Origin: Elmis aenea
Taxonomy: Eukaryota; Arthropoda; Insecta; Coleoptera; Elmidae
Assembly: GCA_947652605.1 (NCBI GenBank)
Contig: OX393577.1
Coordinates: 22,013,466-22,077,465, forward strand
Length of the DNA stretch: 64,000 bases
Direction: 5' to 3'
Shown here: positions 33,772 to 45,570 of the stretch, piece after piece
How positions within the stretch are numbered: position 1 is the stretch's first letter
Layout: the number at the start of each line of letters is the position of its first letter
Program-made: the position numbers and the translations under genes
Notes under the pieces: model-generated
Told to the model about the DNA's origin: nothing
The model's database searches: none
Seen by the model: the letters and a program-made list of their open reading frames with translations, nothing else

Positions 33772-34868
33772 TAGACCCAACAAATTCGCCTCAACATTTT
33801 TGGTAAATTTAGGGTCTACCATATCCTTTGGTCAAAATCATACACAGTATCGTGGGGCCGTTAACTTTTACTATTTGTTGTAGATTATTTTTGGCGCGCA
33901 CGCATGTATAGGGAAAGTCGTTTGGTGTTGACACCAACTAGTTTATAATATACAAAAGCAACAAGATGACACACTTCCTAAATATTTTCTTTTGCATAAA
34001 TTTGGGAGTTATAATTTATTTAACCCGTGCTCTTATATTTTCTATGGCATTCAAACAATTTATACCCACAGCGATGGTATTTAGTCACGTCGGCGCCTGT
34101 TTTGTTTTAATTATTCTCATTAAACGAATGCTTCACAACCGGTGTAAAATTAATAACCAATTATGCATTTGCAACTGATTAGGATATCAAATTACGAAAT
34201 TAATTGCAAACCAGCTACAAATAATGTCCGACGCATTTTAAATTGTGGTTGCACATGCACAGCCGCCTGTTGGCATTTTCAACCGTCCGTTCGTCGAGTT
34301 GCGTGCATTGATTTATTGTTACAATCTTAATAACGAGAAGCGTTCGAGTAACGAACCGAAAAAATTGTAATCTGAAAGGCACTTTTTTAGTCTAGATAAG
34401 AATCAGAAGAAAGAAGTTGAAGGCGTCGCCTCGAGGGGGCGTATTAGATCAGCGACACGTGTGCGACGCATGGCGCCGGTAGTTGTAATGGCGTCTCCGC
34501 GCAGGCGTTTGTATATGCAAGGGTGCACATTGATGACGGGGGGATTATAGTAAAATGGACACTAAATTTATATAGAAAAAATCGAGATTAGGAACTGTTT
34601 CGTGAATAACACTTCGTCACCGCATTCTATATGTACAAACCCAAAATTTATCGTTACCCATAGAGACACAGCATGTGGTTAATAGCGTCGGAACAGTCGT
34701 GCATGGAGCGCACTCCATAGACATTCAAATATAAAAAATTCTTTCGCATTCTATTGAGTTTTGTACGTAAATATTCAAATCCAGGATTCATGCACAACTT
34801 GATTTTTTTCTTGATTCAAGACTCAACATGGGTATCTTGCCAATCTTATAATCTTAAGAGATACTTAC
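33772..34868. other. Unassigned sequence with a locally CpG-rich block
   Basis: Mostly without features. From about 34,250 to 34,540 GC and CpG rise sharply (GCCGCCTG, CGTCCGTTCGTCGAG, GGCGTCGCCTCGAGG, CGACACGTGTGCGACGC, GGCGCCGG, CTCCGCGCAGGCG). It includes a CACGTG E box and a 26-codon ATG frame at about 34469. This would suit a promoter or first exon of a host gene. No TATA box, splice site or protein family confirms it. Confidence 0.35.
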
Positions 34869-35720
34869 CAGGGAAGGTCACGATTGATTAAGGTTGTGTT
34901 TATTGCATCAAGAACATCAAAACTAAATGTTTTCCAGAGTTATACGTGCCACTGGGCATTTTTTTCGGAAAAATAAGGGAAAAACTGAAAAGCTGAATAA
35001 TAAAAATAATTTTTGCGATCGCGTTGGCCATGAAACCGTCAGAGACAAAATCTAAATTTTTCTATTAACCAATGCGCGCATCCTTTGCAAGTAAAATTGT
35101 GCAAAGTTTTTGAAAAAATCTTAAACTGTTCCGGAGAAAAACGAGGCCTGTAAAAACGGGTTTCCCTATGTTAAACGCCTATGCAAGTCCAGGGCCGATG
35201 AGTGGGTGGGGCAGGGGGGTCTCTGAGCCCCGGGCCCGGAGATAATTTAAGGGCCCAGGAGTCCACATACTTTTTTAATTATGGTGTATTAAATATTCAT
35301 AATTCACAATTCGTTTTTTTTTTTAAATAAATTTTCAAATAATTTATTTATTTGGGGCCCATGTAAATTTTTTCCCCGGGCCCGGCGACGTCTCTCGACG
35401 CCTCTGTGCAAGTCGCATAGATATAGTTACTTATACAGATTAGGTACCACAACTTCTCAAATCATAACGCTTCTGCAGGGGTTTCGATTTGACGTTTTTC
35501 TCCGAAACCGTTCAAGATTTTTTCAAAAACTCTGCACCGTTTTACTTGCAAAGGATGCGCGCATTGGTAAATACAAAATTTTAGATTTTGTCTCTGACGG
35601 TTTCAGAAGAAAATGGCCAGTGGCACCTATAACTCTGGGAAACATTTAGTTTTGATATTCTTGATGCAATAAACACAGCCTAAATCAAATTCTAGCGACA
35701 ACGTATCGTGACCCTCCCTT
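34869..35720. mobile_element. Foldback element, AGGGAAGGTCACG family
   Basis: The left end AGGGAAGGTCACG and right end (minus) AGGGAGGGTCACGATACG begin inverted arms of about 280 bp (shared GTGTTTATTGCATCAAGAAC, CGTGCCACTGG/CCAGTGGCAC, CTTTGCAAGTAAAA and CGGAGAAAAACG). A 217-bp hAT MITE sits near the loop. A one-armed relative is at 14985-15287. Confidence 0.75.
35190..35406. mobile_element. hAT MITE, 217 bp
   Basis: It begins CAGGGCCGATGAGTGGG and ends CGACGCCTCTG, with a perfect 8-bp duplication TGCAAGTC (35182-35189 and 35407-35414). GGGCCCGG/CCCGGGCCC blocks flank an AT-rich core. No coding. It is inserted in the loop side of the foldback at 34869-35720. Confidence 0.82.
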
Positions 35721-37139
35721 GTTAGGTTTGTCGTTTAATATGGGTCAAAGTTACAAAATCCGGTGCTGAATTTAAATCTAAATAAAAATATATGGACCAC
35801 TAAAAAAATATTTTATTCAGCAATAATACTTTTGGTGGGGCCCCCAAAGCTCCTCACCTTCTGGTATTTATTAGAATTTTAAATTTTAAACAAAGAAGCA
35901 TTGTTTATAATTTAATAGGTCGTAAAAATATTTTTTATTACCGCATGAAGGCGTTAACTCTTATTTGATGCCACCATCGCTGTATCAGAAACCATAACAA
36001 AGGTCACTTTTGTTAAAGAATGAGGTGTTATTTAATTTGACGAAATTAATATGCATGAATTTGTTTCATGATATTTGTCGATTGTTGGGACGTTTTCATT
36101 TTTGCCAATAAATTGGCACTTTTGTGAGAAATGTAACTTTAATTTTTGCTTGCTTAGAAATGGTTTTCATTGTAAAGTAAAACAAAAGCTTTCTAAAACA
36201 ACTGTTGCAGTCTTTTAGGCCTTGTCAGGTTATCCTAGGTAACCTTTTGCAGTTATGTTAATTGGCCTATATTGGCTACTTTTAGCTTGTGTCTTATTCG
36301 GTTATGTATTTATATTTTATTTCCTAAAATTACGATTTTCAAGTAAATAATCTAATAATCATTTTGTGTGAAAAACAATTGCGAAACTATCTTTGTTTTT
36401 ATTTCTTTTTCAATTAAAACTTACTGCAACTAGTTGACATAATTTATTTGAAATTGGGCCTCAGCTGTTTTGTTCTTAGCATATTACTACGAGGAATGTC
36501 TTGTGAGTTGCCGCCAATTATTTTAGGTTCAATTTGACAGATGTAGTACAGTATCCGCAGATATGTATTTTTAATTGCATATTTAAAATTGTAAAGGCTC
36601 TTTTCGAAATAACATTGCGCGGCCGTTTCACGAAGTCAATAAGGCAGGTGCAACGTCAGAGTGAAAACATAACGACTTGTACAATTAAATTTGCGATTAC
36701 ATCATATTAAAAAAATGCTTATATTTATTTCCTTTAATCAAAATTTTTAATTATTTAATGTTTAGTGAGACTCGAGTTTCTTTTGCTTGCGTTTCGTTAC
36801 TACATTCGCGTTTTAAACTTGAAAACAACTGTCGAGACGGTAATTTCAGCATTTTAAAGGACAATTTGCAATAAAAAGAGGTTTATTTTAAAATTATGCA
36901 AAAATGCTGTTGATGGAGGCAATAATCATTACATGATCCGCACGTTTGATGAATCTTTCGCGTACATTATGAAGTTTTTGGCGAAATAAGTGTCTTGGGA
37001 TTACTGTCCGTTGCAAATGTTGTTCAGAAATGTCGATACACATTAGCAATTAACGTCAAACACAGAGCTATACGATCGATATACAGAGTATCCAAGGAGA
37101 GCGTGCAACGCATAAAGATTTTTTAAAAGCTGAGAGATA
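35721..37139. other. AT-rich stretch, nothing recognised
   Basis: No coding motif or element end was supported over this 1.4 kb. Confidence 0.4.
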
Positions 37140-38620
37140 AAAAATTGGTTAAATTAGAGAAAATGTGCGACACATCGACAGCTAAAAATTTGTGTAAGGC
37201 TCAAGTTGTTAAGCGAACTAAAAGTGAAAATGCATTACTTAGGGTATATTTAAAATTTTTTGAAAATTTTAGAAGACAAATAATGTTTATATTTTTACCA
37301 CGAAAATGCAAAGTAATACATTTGGCACATTTTCAAAATTTTTAAAAGTTGTAAAAAATTGTTTTAGGCCTTTATTAAGTTAACTAAAGGTAGAAATGCA
37401 GTGCTTAAGTGTCTTTAACATTAAAAAATAATATGAAGACTAATCCAAACTGATCAATTTATATCTAAAAAAAAAAATATGCAAAGTTATAAACAATCTT
37501 TGAACTTTTTAGAAACTTTGAGGAGCTGTTAAAAAAATATTCTTGGCCGTTTCTGAATGAAAAACGGTAACAATGCATCGCTTACAGCGTCTTAAACGTT
37601 TTTAGAAAGTATTTAAACACCCTAAAACAATTGATTTTTTTCTGATAAAAATCGCAAGTCTAGGAACCTTTTAAAAACTTAAGGAGCTTTAAAACATTGT
37701 TTTATGCCGTTTCTGAACAAACCCAAGGTGTAAATGTATTGCTTAGAGCTTAAAGTATTTTTAATATTTTCAGAAAATGTAAGGATCGTCCCAAAACAAT
37801 CGATTTTTTTCTGAAAAATATTGCGAGGTCTTGGAACTTTTTAAAACTTTGTGAAGTCGTACAAAAATTGTTTTAGACCTTTTCTGAATGAACCTTAGGT
37901 AGAATTGCATTGCTTTTGGTATTCTTAACATTTTCCGATTTTTTTCAGAAAAAAATTAAAACTGGGAACTTTTTAAAAACTATGAGGTGCTGTAAAAAAA
38001 AGTTTTATGCCGTTTCTGAACAAACCAAAGGTGAAAATTCATTGCTTAGGCCGCTTAGGGTGTCTAACATTTTCAGAAAATATAAAGACCATCCCAAAAC
38101 AATCCACTTTTTTCAGAAAAAAATTGCGAGGTCATGGATCTTTTGAGAAATTTTGGAGAGTTGTACAAAACTTGTTTTAGACCTTTTCTTAACGAACCAA
38201 AGGCGGAAATGCATTGCTTATGGGGTTCTTAACATTTTCCGATTTTTTCTGAACTTTGGAACTTTTTTAAAACTATGAAGTGCTGTAAGTAATTGTTTTA
38301 GGCTGTTTACGAAAGAACCTACTGTGACAATTCATAACTTAGGCCTTAGGCTGTTCTTAATGTTTAAAAATATAAAGAATATTAAATAACATTCATGTTT
38401 TTACAAAAGAAAAAAACAATTGAAAAGTTATACCTACTATCTACATTTTTTCAAAAATGTTAAAGAACTGTATTAAATTGTTTTAGGCTTTTTATAAATA
38501 AAGTCAAAGTTAAGTAAGTTGTTTAAGATATCTTTAACAGTTTTAGAAAACATGAAGACCATCGCAAAACTTTTAAATTTTTTGCAAAAAAAAAATATTA
38601 GGTTGTACTCTGGCAATTTT
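37140..38620. repeat. Decayed tandem array, unit about 170 bp
   Basis: The landmark (A/T)TGCATTGCTTA recurs at about 37231, 37397, 37573, 37734, 37906, 38038, 38207, 38329 and 38505. Between landmarks each unit carries TAACATTTTCAGAAAAT, AAGACCATCCCAAAACAAT, TTTTTTCTGAAAAAAATTG, GAACTTTTTAAAAACT, TTGTTTTAGGCC and TTTCTGAACGAACCAAAGG variants in the same order. Spacing is mostly 160-176 bp, with two shorter steps (132 and 122) that suggest deletions. About nine units are much diverged. Small frames of 65-80 codons inside it are chance. Confidence 0.75.
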
Positions 38621-40285
38621 TTTCAAATTTACAACCAGTAAACCGTCAATTGTGCATATTAATTGGAAAGGAAAACTTCCTTTTTTTTTGGTAGCATGGC
38701 TTTTAACGACTTGTAGTAAAAATAACTAAGTTAATAAAAATATTTCAAAAAATTTATAAAAGTTGATAAAAGATAAAAAATTCTTGTAGTAAAGTGGTTT
38801 GATAATTTGTTTTATAGCTTACTTAAAATAAAGTGCAAATGCAAGAAGCGTGAGAGGCTAATTAGTAATTCACTTAATTATGCACAAGTTCTTTAATTTA
38901 ATCAAATCTATTTTTCTTACCATCCACTAGATGCCTGTGCATTGTACGCTTATCTTGAACATCCTGTATCATACATGTGCACGTTTCTGCTTCCACGTAT
39001 GCCTAAAGCAAGGAGGTTGGCTTTTTATTTATAAATATTAATGCTTGTTTTACATTATTAATTTTAACAACGAACATCTAAATAATTATGAAGGTAATCG
39101 TACATTTAAACCACGTTTGGCGTTGCTTGTTCAGGTCGAATATGGTCGAGAAGTTAAACTCTATTTTAATTATTGGTAAAAAGTAGTTTCAGAAAACGAA
39201 CAAGAAACCGGCAAGTGAAGCAGTCTGATCTTAAGTAAGCTGTAGATCTAAAGAACGTACGGTAAAGTGATCCAACCGGTAGATCAGGCTTACTAAAGGA
39301 TACATGCATCGTCATCATTGACAGGGGGCACCGGAAGTACCGCGGCCGCCTCGTGACTGTCATACGTTGCTTGCTGGTATACGATATGCGATTATTTGCA
39401 TATACATAGAGAGAATCATTGACGCATGACGTCAGCCTGTTATATGTTTTGCAAACTCAAACGGTCCTTGTTGTATGCAGAGCCGATAAAAATGCCGTAG
39501 CACCGTCGAACCGACGCATATGAATATCCTATTCACACACATAACGCTATGAAGGGTGTTTATAAATTCAACGTTTATATTAAGGGTGTAATCAAATATT
39601 ATTATAATATGCAAGAAAAATTGATTTCTTAAAACATAGTTTTTATTTCTTAAACAAGTACATAATTGCTATAATATCAACTACACTTTCATGTAAAACT
39701 ATGTGTGTAGAAAAATAAGACGCTAGGCTAGGGAACTTGGGAAATCAGCTGCAGATTGGAAATTTTTACTTTCCAAGGAAAGTTTCAAGGACCTGGACAT
39801 ACAATTGTTGGATACAGCAATGTCTTTTAGTTATAATGGATATGGCAGAAGTTCCTATCCAAGCTGCCTATTTTTTGCGTGATTGCTTACATGTGGTGTA
39901 GCATTATCATGTCGAGAAGTATATCTTATTTTGTTAAATAGCGATGCCTTTTTTTCAACAAGTTACGCTCGTGGCCCTTATCGTTGCTTACAATAATTTC
40001 TGCAGTAACCGTTTTCCAAGATTTTAATAATTCGAAAGCAATTATGTCAGAACTCAGAACAGTTCCGCCACATGCATACCTAATAGCCGCCTTTAGACAT
40101 ATACGCTTTCCTGCGCGATTGTGCGGCGTGTATTCTTTCGCGCGAGAAAGATTGTGTGTTAAAAAGGAGTGCAAAGGCAAATGAAAGCGTGTTGGAAATC
40201 GTGTACGCGTACTGTGCGAGTATGTCTGTGCACAAAATTTATTTCACTTGGCGCGCTTCACCCACCACAGCTAGTCGTTCAAACC
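38621..40285. other. Unassigned sequence with small CpG-rich patches
   Basis: Mostly AT-rich. Near 39,325-39,360 is a GC patch (CACCGGAAGTACCGCGGCCGC) with an ETS-like ACCGGAAGT core. From about 40,080 to 40,260 there are several CGCG-containing stretches. These could be promoter DNA, but no gene start is supported. Confidence 0.35.
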
Positions 40286-41100
40286 GGGGTAAGGAAAATT
40301 GCTCGAATACAATTGCTTGGAAAATTGTTCCTGTAATGGAAAGTTTCTCGAAAGCCTAGTTGCTCGAATAACAATTTCTCGAAAAGAAAATTGCTCGAAA
40401 TAATGAAATAAGTTACTTTAAAAAAATTGTAAAACTCGAATATACTAACAAAAAATTACGTTCGCCGTTAAAAAGTTATGACACAAACTTACCTTTTTTT
40501 AAATGGAGGCTATAGTTGACTATGACCTATTTAAATTCCTTTTGTTTTTCTTATTTCAAATATATAAGGGTTGATGTAGTTATTTTCAATAATGCGCAAG
40601 TTACAAAGGTTTTTTTTTAAAAGATAAACATAGGCTGTGAAAACAAAAAAAAAACAAGGTGTACAACCTTATAAAACTCATTTGGTACATCTTACAAAGG
40701 TTTCTTATTTGTTGTTGAAATAAACATTATGAATATTGAATAAATATTTGAACATAAGATAACAACAATAAGAAGTCAGAATCAGCAGTTAGAATGTAGT
40801 ATATAATATTTTCAAATATTTATAGTGTTTATTTCAACAACAAATTGAGTAAGCGTGCATGTACTTGTAAATAAATTTACATTTTTTTAAGTGTAAACAA
40901 ATGTAAACAACTTTTCTAGTAGGTACATTTAATTATTTTGTATTTATATAAATTGAATTTTTTTTAAAGTAACTTATTATATTATTTCAAGCAATTTTCT
41001 TCTTGAGAAACTGTTATTCGAGCAACTAGGCTTTCGACGAACTTTCCATTCAGGGAACAATTTTTCGAGCAATTGTTTTAGTGCAATTTTCACCAAACCC
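40286..41100. mobile_element. Foldback with arms of GAAAATTGCTCGAA-type repeats
   Basis: Both arms carry, on opposite strands, a periodic series: GAAAATTGCTC, GAATACAATTGCT, GAAAATTGTTCC, GAAAGTTTCTC, GAAAGCCTAGTTGCTC, GAATAACAATTTCTC, GAAAAGAAAATTGCTC, GAAATAATG. The interior holds the CTATAGTTGACTATGACC core (near 40510) and AAAACAAGGTGTACAACC block also seen in the 54.1 and 59.9 kb elements. A single related arm lies at 51228-51360. End bases and target duplication are unclear. Confidence 0.7.
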
Positions 41101-41135
41101 TTCCAAAAGTGTAAGTAATTAAGTATACTGGCATC

Positions 41136-41418
41136 ATGGACATCCGCTTGTGGTCAAAAGGATTACCTAATCACAGATTTTATTTATTGATATTAATCCA
41201 TTCCGTGTTATGGAAAGCGATAAGCGACGAATACAAAAATAGAAATTGGCAGGATGAAGCTTACAGTAAAATCATAGAATTTTGGAAGGCACAAGGTTTT
41301 CACGACGCAAATTGTGATTTTATTGTCAAAAGAATTCATAGTCTAAGCGGGTCCTTTAGAAACGAATTAAAAAAATCCCGTGAAAGCCAACGAAGCGGAT
41401 GTGGGTCTAAAGATACAG
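41136..41418 (+). CDS. MADF (Myb/SANT-like) domain exon, partial
   Basis: The ORF encodes VLWKAISDEYKNRNWQDEAY, then SKIIEFWKAQG, VKRIHSLSGSFRNELKKS, RSGCGSK. The LW, EYKNR, spaced aromatic positions, I-x-x-L-x-x-x-x-x-x-E-x-x-K and RSG-x-G motifs are those of insect MADF DNA-binding domains. The frame reaches GATACAG|GTATAT at 41418, a plausible donor where family members continue, so this looks like a first coding exon whose partner I cannot find. It starts 36 bp after a foldback element. MADF proteins occur both as host transcription factors and as the accessory ORF of Harbinger transposons. It could be either, or a dead copy. Confidence 0.55.
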
Positions 41419-43653
41419 GTATATCCTTCTTAAATAAATTTTAAAATCATCATGATTTTAACACAATAAATTTAGGGTTGGTGACCAAATCGTCGTCTGT
41501 ATTTTTGACCCAAAACCATTGTTTCTGTCTTCTATTTTTTAAAACCACTCAAACCATCAAAAACCACGATAATTCTCTTTTGAACGTATTTCTTGCGTAA
41601 AGAAAAATTAACAAAACCTCCCACTACAGCTTAAAGTGTGCAACTTGCAGGCGCTCCACGGGATTCAGTTTCGCTAAAAAAAAAAATGATTCAGCTTTGC
41701 ACGTACGTTCTGTCGCGTGCATTTCTCAGTTGGACGCTTTCCTGCGTGAAAGAGTGCAAGCTTTTTTGTAACAAACTTCAATGATCGCGCGCGAATACTC
41801 GACAGGTCGTCCATTTCTATAATTATTAGAAAAGTCGTAATTATCTGAACCAATGTTGACACATGTTTACTTAAAAGCTTAAAACACATCGTGACAAGTC
41901 ACTAACCATATTATCTACTTATTGGTCTGTTTCTACCTTAACCTTGGTGATTATCTTTATTATTATCTAAGTATTTGACAAATATAAAAATTAGGCACTT
42001 CCACTTTTTCGTTATATATATTTATCTAAATATTGACGGAAAACTGGCTCTAGCTGTTAAAATATTTTGTGTATTTGACCACTTCAAAATATAATAAAGG
42101 CTACGCAGACAGAACACATCATAAAGTCCAAACAATAAAAATGTTTTGCTTATTAACATTATGGCCAACTATTTACATATATTAACGATACATAACGTTA
42201 GAATATTTCAAAAACTTGGGGAAAATAAAATTTGAAACCATCTGCCAATTATATAGTCAAATATTAATTCAAATTAGACATAAAAAATTAGCAACAATAT
42301 TACGAGATAAGCTTTACAATTTATGTTATTAAAAATGCAAAAAAACTATATAAAACGAAATGTATGCAGCTTAGAGCGGAATTTTTAATAGTTTTGAGTA
42401 AAACAAATATTAAACTTAAGACAACTTTAATTTATATTTTAAAAAGGTACATAATAATTTAAAAAAATACTTAATAGTATACTTCCAATTTAAATGCTTA
42501 AAACTCCTTTTTTTTAAATAATTTTATACTTATTAGTACTTTATGCTTGCTCCTATAAAATTATACTTGTTTAGACAAGGTAAGAAAAGAAATTCAGATG
42601 TATTTTCCAAATTTTTCTAAACTTGAGCCTGACGAGACTGGTAAATATATTTATTTTATTTTGTGCACGTAATTGTGGGTTACAAAATACTTCACTTAAA
42701 TAGTTGGTTAATATGATGAGTTGTAAGTTATTACAGTCGTCGTATTATGCAACTGCATTTTTATTATGTGGTATGTGGCCTTCGGGAGATTATTTTTACG
42801 CATGATTATATTTCGATAGGAAATGTGTTAACAAACTTGTAAAAATGTTGATGGATCACACGTGTTGAAGCGGTAAACCTTTTTTAAACCGGATTTCTCC
42901 AAAAGCTATTGTTTTAAATATTATAGGAGTAACTGGTTATTCTAATTTTGATTCTATTTCGCCCGGAGCTGCCAATAAACGCAGATTTAAAAGATATTTT
43001 GTGAACCCAAAGCTTAAAAATATATTTCAGATAACTGCTACTTTATTATCCGTAGAGCCTACTATATTTCTTGAATAACATTACTTTGGCTTATTTATTA
43101 AATGATTTTCGAATGAAGCAGGCTTTTCATCAAATTCTTGGTTAATGTAAAAAAATTTAACGTTTTTATAATTGCTTTGGCGGCAATAAATAACACTACA
43201 CTTCATTTTCTTTTTTTTTTTATTTATAGAAGTCAAGGCTGTACATTACTACAACATAATTGTTTAACTTTTGATATTTAATGGTGTTTTATTGAAATTA
43301 ACCAAGATTAAATTGGTTTCGTATTTAAAAATTTTTGTCTATTTTGTTTGAATTTAAAAAAAAATCAGGGTTAAATTGTTATTAAAAACTATTAAAAAGT
43401 TGCAATAGTGCTAAACATGTAGTGATTTTTAAATATTTTAGTAAAATGCAGAGTTAAATAGATGACACAAACAAAATTAATTTTGAGATTTATGAATAGG
43501 TATATTTTTTCAGTTCTCAAAATAAAATCTGAATTTTGGGCATTGTAGTAATTTCACATTGTAAAACATGCTTTTGGTATAATTTTTACATATCACATTT
43601 GGTAACCAATGACTTCTTTTGATTCTTACTCCTCCCTAGCGTAAGGTGTATGG
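41419..43653. other. AT-rich stretch without recognised features
   Basis: Nothing firm. A CpG-richer patch (TGTCGCGTGCATT, CAATGATCGCGCGCGAATAC) lies near 41,700-41,820. No second MADF exon could be identified. Confidence 0.4.
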
Positions 43654-43661
43654 CTATCAAT

Positions 43662-45058
43662 CAGGGTTGGCTAGATTTAAATCAATTGATTTAAATCAGG
43701 TGATTTTTTAAAATATAAATCACGATTTTAATCAAACTTTTTTTTCACGATTCAACGTCACACGTCACATAAATTAAATGCACGTTTTACTTCCACCCGC
43801 TGAAACAACCGCCGGAAATATTGCCTATTGGCTTCCTATAGGTCGGGGAGAAATAAAGTCTCTAAAGGAATTTTCTTGTTCCGGTAGATTTACTTTGTAA
43901 ATTTTCACAATAATTAATTTTTGAGTCAAAAGCCTCATTCAAAATATCTGTAACAATTGGAAAAGTTTTTCATTATCGATTTTCAAGAAAATTGTATACT
44001 TGATAAAAGTTGCATGGTCTAAGGTTAATTTCAAAATTAATAAAATCATGTGACATTAGATTTTAACCATTTTAAGATATTCGCAACAGTAAAGTGCCCT
44101 TATGTTAAAACTCACAAAAAAAAATTCATCGGAAGTTGTTTAAAAATCAAAAATATGACAATACGAAATTTAATGTTTTATTTCATTTTTGAATTTTATA
44201 GTAGCGTTAACATTCTAAAAGTTTGCAACTAATAGATAAGTTTTTTATTATCGATTAATCGGAATTTTTTTTCTTGAGAAAAGTTGGTGCATGGTCTAAA
44301 ACTTATTTTAAGTTTAAAAAAGCTCGATAAAAGTTCATACAGCACTAGCTTTTAGCGATTTTAGAACAGTTATCAAGATTAAAGTGCTCTTATTTAAAGA
44401 GTTAAAAAAAATCAAGAAAAACGAAAATTTATTTAAAATTATTTTTAATTTGTTAACAACTTTTTTAAAGTTTAAAAAAAATTTAAAATAAGGGCACTAC
44501 TCTTTTCGAATGATTAATTTTAGATCATGCACCAACTTTTATCAACAATAAAATTATTTGAGAAACCAGTAATAAAACGTTTTTTTCATTTTTGCATTTT
44601 GATTATTACTAAAAAATAAATATTTAAATTTTAACAACAAATTTCACCTTTAGTCGTATTCTTGAAATCTGAACAATGTAGGTTTGTGAAGATTTTTTTT
44701 GTAACACTTAAAATAAGGTTCTTAAAATATTTCTGAAAACGCTAAAATCTAACCTACCGTATGAATTTTTATGAAATTTTTCCATCTTAAAATTAATTTT
44801 TGGTCATCCACCAACTTTTATCAAGAACAACAGTTTCTAAGACATTTTTAATAAAAAAACTTTTTCATTTGTTGATACTTTTTGAATGACGCTGTATAGA
44901 AGATATAATGAAGGGTAAATAATAAATTAATTAGTTGTAAAAAAAAAAACAGGCAAGTTGCTTAAAAAAAAATCAAAAATTCGTTTTTTTTTTGATTTTT
45001 TAAATTTAAATCAATGATTTTTGTTTTTTTAATAAAAATGAAATTTTGCCCAACCGTG
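43662..45058. mobile_element. Non-autonomous hAT with GATTTAAATC-rich ends, copy 2
   Basis: It starts CAGGGTTGGCTAGATTTAAA and ends GCCCAACCGTG, with a perfect 8-bp duplication CTATCAAT (43654-43661 and 45059-45066). Ends are runs of GATTTAAATCA as in 11186-12398, but the interior differs. It contains repeated blocks, some inverted, around TGCACCAACTTTTATCAA / AAAAGTTGGTGCATGGTC (near 44282, 44525, 44810). No transposase frame found. Confidence 0.85.
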
Positions 45059-45135
45059 CTATCAATGTATAATAGATAACTTTTAATTAAACTATGGTTT
45101 GCTGGTTTCTAACAGGTTAATTTTTTTATTTTTTT

Positions 45136-45195
45136 AAAAACGTCCTACATGTTTCGCCGAAATTAGGTTTTTTTGAGCATCCTCAGGGATGTTCT
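45136..45195 (-). ncRNA. Hammerhead ribozyme-like motif (left arm)
   Basis: On the minus strand, GAACATCC precedes the core CTGAGGA (45186-45180). GC...GGC can form a short stem II, then GAAA (45155-45152), a two-base-pair stem III AC-AU-GU, the cleavage-site triplet end UA, and GGACGTTTT. GAACATCC can pair with GGACGTTTT as stem I with a single A-C mismatch. The core order CUGANGA, stem II, GAAA, stem III, UH is that of a type I hammerhead with the minimal stem III typical of Penelope-like elements. Confidence 0.55.
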
Positions 45196-45508
45196 ATGTG
45201 ATAAAAAATTATTTTCGATAATGTTGAAATAATCGATAAGTAGGTAAATTTTGTTAATGTTCAAAAATATTGTTAAGGTTGAAAATTGTTGAAATTGAAA
45301 ATTAAAATGATTTAGATATTATATTCTTAAAGAAGATTAGCACACAAAGGTATTTAAAATTTTAAAAAATTACATATATTTAAAACAACCACAAATTTAC
45401 GAACACAACCCGTTCAAAATTTTACTTGTATTAAGTAAAATTTTTCAACATTAACAAAACTTTAACTTCAATTATTTCAACATTATCGAAAAAAAGTTTC
45501 ATAACGTT

Positions 45509-45570
45509 AAAACATCCCTGAGGATGCTGGAAAAAAAGCCTAATTTCGGAGAAACATGTACGACGTTTTT
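45509..45570 (+). ncRNA. Hammerhead ribozyme-like motif (right arm)
   Basis: AAAACATCC, CTGAGGA (45518-45524), a weak stem II (GC...), GAAA (45551-45554), AC-AU-GU and UA (45559-45560), then CGACGTTTT. Stem I pairs except at two positions (C-C beside the core and an A-C mismatch), so it is somewhat more decayed than the left-arm copy. Conservation of all core bases in both arms is the main support. Confidence 0.5.

Noticed and set aside
33119..33883. Repetitive ORFs with AKNCGRR- or FFAHNSSP-type units
   Set aside because: They are translations of the GGCGAAGAATTGTG array; no protein family.
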